From positions 131,540 to 195,539 of the forward strand of contig MU004232.1 of assembly GCA_010405405.1 (NCBI GenBank): a stretch of 64,000 bases of DNA. The letters are read 5' to 3'. Source of the stretch: Microthyrium microscopicum (Eukaryota; Ascomycota; Dothideomycetes; Microthyriales; Microthyriaceae). Of this stretch, positions 20,101-31,700 are shown piece after piece. Both the position numbers and the translations under genes were made by a program. Under the pieces are notes generated by a model. That model saw nothing but the letters and a program-made list of their open reading frames with translations, made no database searches and had not been told where the DNA came from. How positions within the stretch are numbered: the stretch's first letter is position 1; each line of letters opens with the position of its first letter.

Positions 20101-22818
20101 CGGGATATTTGCCGGAGGCCATAGCATTTGCGATAGCAAACAGACGTTGATCAGATGGAGTCTGTAACTCTTCATCGATGGACATGAGAGCGTGCGCATC
20201 ATCGTTGAAGCCGAGATTGTGAAGATCAATGGATCGTATTGCCTTTTGAATTGCTTCTTCGAAAGTTCGTCCAATGCTCATAACTTCGCCAACTGATTTC
20301 ATTGATGAGCCGAGCAAGGTGGAGACGCGCATGAACTTCTTCAAGTCCCAGCGAGGAATCTTGACAACGACATAGTCAAGAGAGGGTTCGAAGCAAGCAC
20401 AAGTAGACTTGGTCACACTGTTCTTGATTTCGTTGAGCGGAATGTTAAGTCCAAGTTTGGCAGCGATAAAGGCCAGTGGATAACCTGTTGCCTTGGAAGC
20501 CAATGCTGAAGATCTCGACAAACGCGCATTAACTTCGATAATGCAGTATTCTCGAGAAAACGGGTTCAAAGCATATTGGATATTGCACTCTCCCACCACC
20601 CCGAGATGTCGAATGACATTGACTGCCGTCGTTCGCAGCATATTGTAATCCGCGTCCGAGAGAGTCTGAGATGGAGCAACAACGATGGAATCTCCGGTGT
20701 GAATACCAAGGGGGTCAAAGTTTTCCATGTTGCAGACAGTGATACAGTTGTCATGAGCATCTCGCACGACTTCGTATTCAATCTCTTTCCAGCCCTTCAT
20801 ACTTCTCTCGATAAGTACTTGGGGACTAGCCGCGAAGGCCTTGTTGCAGAGATCCAATAGTTCTTCCTTGTTATTAGCGAAGCCGCTGCCTAGGCCTCCA
20901 AGAGCGTATGCAGCTCGAACAATGACAGGATAGCCAATATCTTCAACAGCAACTAAAGCTTCTTCATTATTGCAGGCCGACGCCGATTTTGCGCATTTCT
21001 CGCCAATTGATTCCATACTGCGAGCGAAGAGTTCTCGATCCTCAGTCGTAATGATAGTGTCAATCGGAGTTCCGAGAACCTTGACACCAAGCTTCTCAAA
21101 TTCATCTTTCAGCTGGATACCAACTTGGAGTGCGGTCTGGCCACCAAACGTGACATAGATGGCATCGGGTCGCTCGTATTTGATGACTTTGCGAACGAAT
21201 TCGGCATTGACTGGTAAGAAGTAGACCTTGTCAGCCAGTCCACGAGAAGTTTGGATGGTGGCAATGTTTGGATTGATAAGGATGGTGTATATCCCTTCTT
21301 CCTTTAACGCCTTGATAGCTTGAGATCCAGAATAGTCAAACTCGCCAGCTTGTCCAATACTAAGCCCACCACTGCCAAGAACAAGAACCTTCTTGGGTTG
21401 AAGGCGTGGGTGTAGCTTGAGATTCTCCTCCCGTGTCCCACCTGGGAAGGAAACTGCATGAGAAAGGGCCTCTGTGCCTTCGGCGCATCTCTTAACCGTG
21501 TCGATGAAAATGTCAAAAAGAAATTCTGTATCTTGTGGACCTGGGGCGTGTTCTGGATGGAACTGTACACTGAAATATGGCTTGGAAGTATGACGGATTC
21601 CTTCGTTGCTACTGTCATTGGCGTTGACAAACAACTCCTCCCACCCGTTAGTCAAAGAGGATGCATCCACAGCATATCCGTGATTTTGGGAAGTGATGTA
21701 GCATCGTCCAGACAGGAGATTAGTACATGGAATATTGTGACCTCGATTACCAAACTTCATCTTGCTAGTTGTTGCACCTGCTGCGCGAGCAAGAAGCTGA
21801 TGGCCAAGGCAGATACCGAATATGGGAGTTTTGCCTTGTTGTAGAACAGTCTGGATATGCTTGACAGTATTTTCCATCATCGCCGGGTCACCGGGACCAT
21901 TTGAAAGAAAGAGGCCATCACACTCAGACTCGAGCAGCTGAGTAAAGTCAAAGTCCCAAGGGACAACCTGAACCTCGACACCTCGACCGACTAGACATCT
22001 AAGCTGATTATATTTCAAACCAACATCGACGCAGACAATTCTGAGTGGTCGACCAGAAGGATGTTGCAGTGTATTGCTTGGATCGGGTTGATATAATGTT
22101 TGAGCAGTAGTAGAGACTATACATAGTTAGAGGCCATTTCAGTAGAACTCTTTTCTAATCATGAGATATTACCTTCTGCAACCAGATTTTTGGTATTTGG
22201 ATTTACCCAATCAATGACATGAAAGTCGGTTTTGCTCAAGGTGTTATGGTGAGCCGAGTCCCCATTGATCTCTCCATTGGTGCCGTTGGACACGGGAGCG
22301 GACCCGTTCTGATCGGATCGCGGCAGTAGCAATCTACCAAGCATACTACCTTCTTCCCGTATCTTCTTGGTCAGAAGACGGGTGTCCACATTACATATGG
22401 CCGGGACTCCTTGCTCTTGAAGCCATGTTCCCAACGACGATACGGCTAGATGATGGGAGTACTCCTCCCCGCAGTACGAGGCTACGACCAAACCAGCAAT
22501 GTGTATTTCACGAGATTCGAAGTATTTGGGGAGCTTCAGCAGATCGTCCAGCTGGTTCCGATCTGGTACGCCATAGTTTCCAATGAGAGGGAAAGTGATG
22601 ACCAGAATCTGACCACGATACGAGGGATCGGTTATGGACTCGGGGTATCCCACCATGCCAGTTTGGAACACCAGTTCTCCGGCGGCACTTTTGTGGGCGC
22701 CAAACGAAGTGCCTTGACAAAAATAACCATCTTCAAGCTCCAAGGCTATCTTCTTTCCAACCTCCATGGCGTTCTGAATTTCTGGTTGTCGAGCTGGTGT
22801 GACTATAGTACTGGGCAT
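17140..22818 (-). CDS. pyrABCN: CPSase II-aspartate carbamoyltransferase (multifunctional pyrimidine enzyme)
   Basis: Catalyses the first two steps of UMP synthesis: carbamoyl phosphate from glutamine, then carbamoyl aspartate. Three exons: 22818-22173, 22116-17252 and 17196-17140. The introns are 56 and 55 nt, and the 5568 nt code for 1855 aa. Order: glutamine amidotransferase with nucleophile Cys in [10 protein letters not shown] (about residue 318) and FHPEHAPGP; two ATP-grasp CPSase halves ([34 protein letters not shown]); MGS-type regulatory domain to about residue 1500; then ATCase from [11 protein letters not shown] with [19 protein letters not shown] and MHPLPRN. The 19-codon last exon restores [19 protein letters not shown]. 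Fungal homologues are about 2200 aa because a catalytically dead dihydroorotase-like domain precedes the ATCase. Here only about 45 residues separate the MGS and ATCase parts. Confidence 0.96.
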
Positions 22819-23758
22819 ATGCTAGGATATATACAATATGCGGCTAGAAAGGGTGGAAGGCACACAACGGCAAGGAACGAGAGGTAAGATGCCGTTTATA
22901 TGTTGCTTGGGTTCTTCAAAACTGGAAATTAGCATCTTTGTATCACCAGAAAATTTTGAAGACGCACCTTTTAGACTTGAAGATGTGGAGCTGTTTGTTG
23001 TTCAAACAGGAAATCTGGAAGAGGGAAATAGTGGAGTCGCGTAGTCGAGCAATCAAGCAGACAGCGAGGGGTACAAGTGTAATATCAGGTAGATAGTACA
23101 ACAAGTACCTTTCCAGAACAAGCAAGTGAAAAGGATTTTTGGATATTATTAGAGGTGAGAAAGTCGAGGCTGAAGAAAGAAATATTTATCGATTGTCGGC
23201 GGGGAGGAGACACTAATCTATTTTGGGATGGTGCTCGCGATTTGAGCCGGTACCTTGACAGGGATGGCGCGTTGGGGAGAATGCGTGCTTACACCGCTGC
23301 CAGATGGCGGGGATATATCTGGAGTCACCATTGAGTGCTTGTTATTCTATCATTTGTGTCATTTTTGAAAGATTTGTCTATTCTTTACAGGACCGTTGCT
23401 CAAGATCTCGATTCTATCATTAATCAAAACGAAAGAAATCATGGGCGATGTCTTCCAAGACTCTTAAGAAGAGGGCGATCTAAGGCGCTGCAGCTGGGGC
23501 TAGACATTTTCTGCGTGTATTTTGACCTATCAATGGTGTACTCGCGTCTAACGCTTAACAACCTTGTATTATCTAAACCTCACCCTCTCCACTGCTACCT
23601 GCATCGTGTGTTGGGATGTCTCATACACTCTTCCCGTCATAACATTTAATTCCCAATCTAGCCGCTCCCCAACACCTAACTCTGCCCAAATTCTGGTCAT
23701 AATTGGCGTTGCAAGATGATCATATCTTGAAGCGTTTGGTCCCCATGCGCGCGCGAAA
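22819..23758. other. Divergent promoter region of CPSase-ATCase and scc4
   Basis: No supported gene. Open frames at 22838-23044 and 23335-23649 have no motif and probably lie in 5' UTRs or promoters. No repeats were recognised. Confidence 0.5.
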
Positions 23759-26700
23759 ATGAGTTACAACAACCCAAATGGTTACTACTACGGCGACCCG
23801 CGATACAACCAAGCTCCTCCACCCCAACAATTGCCTCCGCAGCAGTCCCAGCATCAATACAACCAGTATGACGATACACCGTATCAGTATTCGCCATCCT
23901 ACAATCAAAATGCGCAATACACCCAACAACCGCAATCTGCCCAGAACTACCCAGCGCATACGCAACAGCAGTACCAACAAACCCAAATACCAGAACAGCA
24001 ATATGCGCAGTACTACAATGCACCCGAGACGCAATCGCTAACCGAACAGCTACTACAAGCCGCTGTTCAGTCATCTCCACAGCAAACATATCATACGGCG
24101 AATAATTTGAACGGATTGGCAGCATCAGGTTATGGTTCATCGGTGGCAGGCACAGGGTCCGATGGCTTCTACAACTCGTGGTCGCAGCCAAATGGGGCAG
24201 GAACAACTCATGCCTCTCCCCAGATATCTACGGCAGGCACCATGTATGCGCAGCCTGGAACAACTGCTCCAACTCTAACCCAACTTCCTCCCTCCTCTCC
24301 TTTACCACCCACCAACCCATATCTCCAAGGAAATACTGCGACGCATTCACCCCTATCTCTAGGCAATCTACTTCAACCTCAGATATCTGCTCCATCTTCT
24401 TCGCAATCTCTTCCTATTGCCCAACCATCGTTATCACAGTACGGCCCTCCCTCGTTTCCTCAATCCCGAGATCCGCGTCAAAGACAAGGATTGCAGCCGC
24501 AAGCAATGAGCCAACTCTACAGTCCCCCATCCAGTGCTTCGAATGTCAATCAAACTGCAGCATCACCACAAGTCACGTACAGCGGTCGGGAAGGCCAACC
24601 GGCAATGCACAAGCCTCAAAAATCACGCCCACAATCTTTACCAAAGTTACCGGTAGTCAAGATCAGCAGCTCATCATCCCTCGACTTGAAACCTAGTTCT
24701 CAAGAGCGACCAAAATCGGCCATATCGCAGCGTGTAGCTGTACCTACCCCTACCGAAGCTGGAGCAGACAGACTTCAATATGATCAGCTTCTTATTTCCT
24801 TGTCGGAGGAATATGTCAACGCTGCTTACGCTCTGGGCCCACAAGTGGCACTTATGGCAGATCCAGAAGCTGTTGAAATATACAATGGCTTGATGGCCGC
24901 GGGACTGGGCTGCCTGGAGGCGGCCTTGAAGGTAGGCTTTTTTTCCATCGCTCCATCAGATCATGCTAACTTGTCATTCAAGAAATTCAATTTCCCTGCT
25001 CGCTTAAAGGCGGCAATCACCTACCGATATGCATGCTTATTGTTTGAGGAAACTGAAAATTATGAACAGCTAGAGCATATTCTTAGTCAAAGTATTTCCC
25101 ACTGCGACCTGAACAAACTTTTTGATTTCAAATATGCCATTTATCATCTTCATGCGAGAGCGACCTTTAGAAGAAATCCTAAAGCTGCAATCAAGGCACT
25201 TGATGCTCGTATTCGAGAGGTCGAAGGGTATGTCACTCCCTTGCGGAAAGGATCTGATTCTAACATTATTTAGTTTCAAAAATGTCCCTTGGACTTATGC
25301 ATTACGACTGTTACGAGTAACTTTATCCATGCAGATATCATCTCACCACGAAATCATCGCTGCGCTCCAGAATTTGAAAGCGCTGATTGCCATGACAGAA
25401 AAGAGAGGAGATGATGCTTTGACCATCGCCTTTTCTGTCTTCGAGGCTCTTATTCATCTTAGATCAGACTCCGTCGATTTCTCGATGAATTGCCAAGAGT
25501 CGATTGCACGAGCTCGAAGTTTGCAAATGCGAAAGTCCACTCAGGGCGTAAAGCAGCTTTGGGCGATACTCAACTGTGTGGACCAGGCATGTTCCCTGAT
25601 GCTAAGCCAAACAGAGCAAGCGAAAGCCAAAACCTCACTTTCTGAGGATCTCTTTCAACAGCTCATATTAGAGGAGGAAGTCTGGCAACCCGATGGCTCA
25701 ATCGAGGTTCCGCTCAGTGCATCCTCCGCGGCACAATTATCCGATCTTTCTCCGCAAATTTTCTCAAAGTCGTCAGATGGAGAGACATTCCTATCGTTAG
25801 GCTGGCTCGACAGTAGCGGAGCATACGCCTTGTCGTTGATGTTTAGTGCTTGCGCGAAGATTCTGGGAAATGCGAAAGACGCTGAAGCACCAGCTCTTAT
25901 TCACAAAGCTATCGAGCTTCTTGATAGTATGTTCACTTTTACTTTTATTGATTAGGATTAACGAACTGACCTTTTAGGCACCCTTGATCCCACTCAGCAG
26001 ACTGAAGATAACGGCATCTTTCCAACGTCACGAGTAGACATGCAAACTCGATTTGCAGGCAATCGCATGATAATGTGGTACCTTGTACTTTACCAATCAT
26101 TCCTTCATGCCACTAATACCCATTGGACCGATGCGCGAAGAGGGCTTAAGAAGCTCAATTCGCTACTTCAAGGTGATGAGTCCTCGAGATCACAGAACCT
26201 CCGTTACTGGACCTTGTATCTTCAAGGGGTAGTGGAACAAGGCACGGGCAACACAGAGGCCGCAATACAGACCTTCCAGTCTTTGCTATCCATGAGCCCA
26301 GCCAAATCAACTCCAAACAAACGACAAGGTGTAGTATATGATGATCTAGGGATTCTCGCTCGACTCAATCTGATCCTCCTCTTACGCTCACCTAACCACC
26401 CTCCCACTCCTCAGGCCGAACAGCTCCAGGCTGAAGTCAAAAGCCTTGTAACAGCCGAGCACCCCAACCAACTCATAGTAGCCTCTATGCAATTCGTACT
26501 GGCTATCTGGAACTCCAACGAAAGCATATCACGCACAAAAGCTGGTCTCAAGGAAGCTCTTGGCCCCGCTCGCGTGCTAAACAGTGCTCAACTACTCGCC
26601 ATTACTATGAATGCCTTACTCACCATGTTCTTCAAAGACATTACTACCGGCCACCAGCAAGAAAACGGACGCAAAGTAGTCGTCCAGCTGGCCAAAAACA

Positions 26701-26873
26701 GTATGGATCCACTCTGGATCTCCGTTGCTAATGGCTTAGCTCTGGATGGTCCCGCAGACCCGCAGAAACGAGAGTTGCAGGAACGAGAGCTGGATACATA
26801 TATGGATCAGCTGGCGCCGAATGTAAGAAACAGGTTCTTGGTGGAAGAGGAAGATGTGATGGAGACCACTTGA
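23759..26873 (+). CDS. scc4: Cohesin loading factor subunit Scc4/Mau2
   Basis: Partner of Scc2/NIPBL; the complex loads cohesin on chromatin. Four exons: 23759-24931, 24983-25227, 25274-25926 and 25978-26873. The introns are 51, 46 and 51 nt, and the protein is 988 aa. The first intron (GTAGGC...AAG, branch TGCTAAC) has no stop and keeps the frame, so a single open frame hides it; splicing gives EAALKKFNFPARLKAA. Residues 1-330 are low-complexity, rich in Gln, Tyr, Pro and Ser (GYYYGDPRYNQAPPPQQ). The TPR-like alpha-helical cohesin-loader region (PF10345) follows from LLISLSEEYVNAAYALG, including AAITYRYACLLFEETENYEQ and YWTLYLQGVVEQGTGNTEAA. The long disordered N-terminus is common in filamentous fungi. 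Confidence 0.9.
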
Positions 26874-27197
26874 TGAAGATAATGTCTCGGCTTTCTTCCT
26901 CCTCCGCATGCATTGCATGGCGTAATAGCGGTTTTGTCGATGATACTTCTCAGCGTGGATGATCATGATATCCCTTCACGTTTCCGCTGTTAGCAGTCGA
27001 TATTCTGTATTATGTAGGGGTCTGACAGCAGATCGTCCCTACATGTTCTATTATAATGTACATGAATTTTCTCCTGAACTCCGTAGTTATTGCTTTTGGC
27101 ATCTTCGTCCTGTTCAAAACACCACTATTGAAACACATCAGCAGACTACCAAGTCATAATCAAATATGAGAGTATTAAATTGAAACATTATCATTTA
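26874..27197. other. Convergent intergenic region
   Basis: A tail-to-tail spacer between scc4 and the phosphoesterase gene, AT-leaning, with no gene or element recognised. It should hold both 3' UTRs. Confidence 0.5.
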
Positions 27198-28602
27198 TTA
27201 AGAACTAGTCCTGTTCTTCACCGCAGGATAATAATCCTTAGTATAAGTCGCATTCAAAACAACTCTCCCACTAACACTCCCATCCTCCAACCTCACCCAA
27301 GTCTCCACCTCCTTGCCCAAAGACTCCGTATTCACTCGTATCTGTCTACTTCCCCTCGTCCACTTCCCATAGCCGCCGTAGCCAGTATGTCGTCCGAAGC
27401 AGAGAAATATACCATTGCCTTTGAGGTCCATGTCAGGATACTTGCGATCCCATCTATGGCACCAATCGTCCCCATGATCATGGCCAGAGAAGACCGCCAT
27501 AAGACCTTCTGTCTGTAGCAAAGCTTTCATGAACGGGACGTCTTCGCCAGTATACTGATCCCAGAAGATGGACTGTGGAGCTAATGGATCGTCATCGTTA
27601 ATACCAGGCTCTTTGTGGGGATCGACACCAGTCTTTTGGAACGCGGCGGTCGCGTAGGTGGGAATATGGACGAACCCAAGAGATGGGATGGCGCGTTTAT
27701 ATCTCCTCTTGTACTTTGAGCTTGTATGGCTCAGCCAGTTCGCAACCTAAGTTTCGTCAGCTATATCTACTGAACGATGTGGTTTACTTACATCAGGATG
27801 AACGAATTGCGTCAATCCAATATCCGAGCCATTCTTCGCAAGTTTCTGATATTCCCTGCCCCCATAGCTGTCGAAGAACCAAAGCAGCATCGCCAGCTCA
27901 CCTCTTGAATATACTTCCAGCACATAATTCGTGATGCCGGCTTTAGGATTCCGCACCATGCGCTGAGTAAGACTGCCAGAATATTTCTTCTCCGCCTTGT
28001 ACAATTTGGTTTGCGATAGGTTGTACGCACGGTCATGGTTGCCGTATGTAGATGCCCAAGTGAGGCCGCGGTCGACTAAAGGCGCTACGATGATGTCCAG
28101 ATATTTCGTCGAGTTTTCGAAATGTGTGTTTTCGCCTGTTATTAAGTCTCCATTAAGGACTACGAGATCCTGTGATTCGTAGTCCAGTACATTATTCATT
28201 ACTTGAGTTGTTTTTACGTCGGAAATTGGTCCCCATCCCCATTCTGGAGCTATACAAACGTCAGATGGGGTTTGACTTGGAAAATATGGAAGAAGTCGTA
28301 CGATTATCTTCTCCTTCACCGTAATGAAGATCATTGAAAACGGTAATCTGGAAGGAGCCATCATGTCTGAAGTTCAAACTTGGTCCATAACCTGTCTGAT
28401 TCACTGCCAGCCCGACAACATGCCCGATAGTTGTTAGAGACCATAGCAATTCCTGCCTCATTACGAAGCATATGAACAAAACAGACACAGCAGCAAGCAA
28501 GGCCAACAATAGCTTCCTTGCCAGTGAACTGCTAATCCGCCGGGAAGAGCGCATCCTGTCGGCCAGCAAGCAATCTTCCTCATCTTTATACATTCTCGCC
28601 AT
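27198..28602 (-). CDS. Membrane-anchored calcineurin-like metallophosphoesterase (Dcr2-like)
   Basis: Three exons: 28602-28302, 28249-27792 and 27746-27198. The introns are 52 and 45 nt, and the protein is 435 aa from the first in-frame ATG (MARMYKDEEDC). One N-terminal membrane segment (KLLLALLAAVSVLFICFVM) points to a type II membrane protein facing a lumen or the outside. Metal-binding motifs of the family are in order: FNDLHYGE, VVLNGDLITGEN, STYGNHD, and GHDHGDDWC near the C-terminus. Four or more NxT/S sites are present (NRTT, NSTKY, NGSD, NATYT). The fungal Dcr2/Siw-type phosphoesterases are the closest match by motif; the substrate is unknown. The 5' end faces the LINE island. Confidence 0.88.
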
Positions 28603-28766
28603 GGCCACCAGGGGATATTGGTGGTCTTGAAATGTGATCAATATATCTCAAAGATCATCTGCGGACGGGTATAAGCTAAGCTGGCTCTAGCTTGGCAAGG
28701 ATTTATTTGCTAGCTGAGGAACTTGACCAGTCAAAAGTGCGATGCCCTCAACGTGAGGCTGCTTTA

Positions 28767-28782
28767 GCTGAGCTTTGGCGAC
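28767..28782. repeat. Left copy of 16-bp target-site duplication
   Basis: GCTGAGCTTTGGCGAC lies just left of the AT-rich island and is repeated exactly at 35486-35501. Confidence 0.88.
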
Positions 28783-31700
28783 CCCGCGGAGGGAATGCGG
28801 GAAGATCTCAAGTAAAGTATAACTGTCTTAATCATAGATTTATACTTACATTCTACACGCTCCTTCTAGGGGCGTAGGTTAACTAGTATATTAACGGCCT
28901 ACGTTCTTAAGTATAAAGTATAAGACCTTAATGTAGTTTACTCTAACAGGTCTATAAGGATTAGGGCGACTCTTCTCTCCTAGCGAACGTTATACTACTA
29001 TTAATAAACTACTTAACTATAGTTATACCCTAAATAACTTAGGTATATACTATGCGCTATTAAGTTTCTACTTATATTATAAAGTGCCTATATATAGGAT
29101 TGTAATTTAGGGACTTACTCTCTATATATAGGACCTCTAAGAGTAGGTATTATTAGAACCCTAATAATTTCTAAGGGATAATAGAGGGGATAAAAATTTT
29201 TTATAATAGTAAGATATAATTCATAGATATAAAGATATCTATAAAAATAAGATTATAGAGTAGAAGCTATACGTCCCTTTAAGGACTACTATAGCTATAT
29301 AAATACTCTTTAGGTCTAATAGTGTATTATATTTATATACTACTAAAAGCCTTTACTAAGAAAAATCTTTATTAAACTATAAATTAATAAGATAGCTAAA
29401 TACATAGTAATTAATAATTTAATTACTACCTATAAACCTATTAAGACCTTGCTCTCTAATATTACTAAAATACTATTAAATAGTTAGCTAGAGCTAAGTA
29501 ATTAATAATAATTAGGTACGTTAGATAGTCTTACCTACTAACTAGGTACTACTACTAGTTTTAAATCTATATTAAAAGACGTTATAATAACTAATAGAGA
29601 TAATAATTATAACTATACTATAGTTCTTAGTACTTAGAATACGTTAACTTCGTTTATTAGTATTAAAGAACTAAGAGCTAATTTATCTTAAGATAATTAA
29701 GTTATTACCTATGTTAAGAAGTCCTTAAAGAAAATAAAAAGAAAAGTTAATTATCTTAATTAAGTTAATAAAAATATATTATAAGTAGTATAAGACTACG
29801 CTAAAGGCAAGGAATCGCTATAACCTTACTAGTACTATAAGTAAATAGGGCACTAGAGTCAAAACTATAAGCATTATAAGAAAGCTCCTAAATCTAGCTA
29901 AGCCTAAACCTCTACTACTACTAGCTCTATTATAAAAGTAATACCTAATTAATCTACTAGAGCTAGCTCTATCGTTACTATAATACTTAGTACTATTATA
30001 AATATAATAGCTCCTATTACTACTATTACGACTAAAACAACTATACCTAAGCTAATAACTATAGTAGAAGGATTAAAAAAGGATAGTAAGCTGCTAAAGT
30101 TAAGAAAAAGGGATACTATAAATCCTACGTTTAAGGCCCCTAAGAAAATAAAAAAGAAGGGCTAATAGCTTAAAGTCCCCCTTATAGCTAATACTAAGAC
30201 CTTAAGCGACCTTAGCCTTAGGGTTATCTTAACGAAACGTCTTACTTATAAGAATATTATAAGAATTAAAACTAAGGATAATAAGTAGAAACTCTTTGTC
30301 TTTATAGATAGAGAGATTTAGAAGAGCTCTTATAGCCTTAATACTATTCGTAACGCTATTCTTACCTTAGGTAAGGTTAACCCTAATAATATCTAATAAG
30401 TCTACTTTAATAACTTATATAAGAATATTATAATTAATTATACATTAAAAGAAGTAGTAAAGAGAATAGTAAGTTATCTACTTACTATTCCCCTAAAGGA
30501 TAGTAAGACAATAACCCTTAAGCTAATAGTATTCTAGCCTAATAATCCTTAAGTCTTCTTTACTATAACTATTTATAGTCTAGCTCTAGAGCTTATTATC
30601 TAAGGTCTTATTAACTCTTTAGATAATAGTAAAGACTCTAAGTTTAATATCTTAGGTAGGACTTTTTAGCTTAGTTATAAATTTAAAGTTATTAAGGATT
30701 TAGTGCATATTCTTATTTTTAATAAGGCACCTAGTATTTTAAAGTTTAGTTTTAGCGTTTACTATAGTAAGAGAGTAAGAAGGCTTAAGTTCTAGGCAGA
30801 GAATAATAAGCTAAATTACTACGTAGTCTATATAATTCTAAGAAATATTACTTACTATAGCATCTTAAAGTGCCTACAACTTATTAGTTTAGTTATCCTA
30901 AATAATAAGATCCTAGATCTAAAAACTCTTATAAGACATACTAACCTCCTCATTAATCTTATAAATAATATTATTAATAAATAGGTTACTTATTACTTTA
31001 TTTAATGTATAGTCTATTATAAATACTATCCTATTTAATAATCTATACGCCTTAATAGTTACTAATAACATAGGAGTAGTATTATTATAAGAAGTGTAAA
31101 TTATAAACTAACGTGTCTATAAGCTTTAAGCTTCCTATCCCTAGCTAAGGATTAAAATCTATAAACCTAAATAGAGTAAAATAGTATTTATACTTAATAC
31201 TAACGCTTATAAATAGTATCCCTTACTAGATACTATTACCCCTAAAGAAATTACTAATAGCCTATATAGAGCTCTTTATATCTTCTATAAGGATAAAAGT
31301 AGCAAAGTCCTTATATATAATATTATATATAGAGATTAAGTTTTAAGTATTATTAACATTTATCTACCTACTATATAGGGCAGTCCTAAGGCAACTTAGC
31401 TTAAAGATTACATAAAGATTATTAGAGAATATTTAATACTTCTTACTTACAATATAGTAAGTAGAGATTAGAATAAGGTTAATAGTTCGTAAGATTCTAT
31501 AGTAGACAACTTATAGCCTTATGCTATATTAGATAATATAAGAGAATTCTTAGTAGCCCTCTCTAAAGATATAGTAATATATAATAGCTAGAGAGAGATA
31601 CATCTAGACTTAATCGTATATACTTAGTACTACTATAGAAATTGCTTAGAAGCTTTAAGGATTAATTGTATCTATATATAAGAAGAGTTACTAAATAGAG

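Noticed and set aside
23697-24206. Minus-strand frames opposite the scc4 N-terminus, one Leu/Val-rich and membrane-like
   Set aside because: Antisense of Gln/Pro/Tyr-rich codons always gives Leu/Val/Trp-rich frames; no independent signal.
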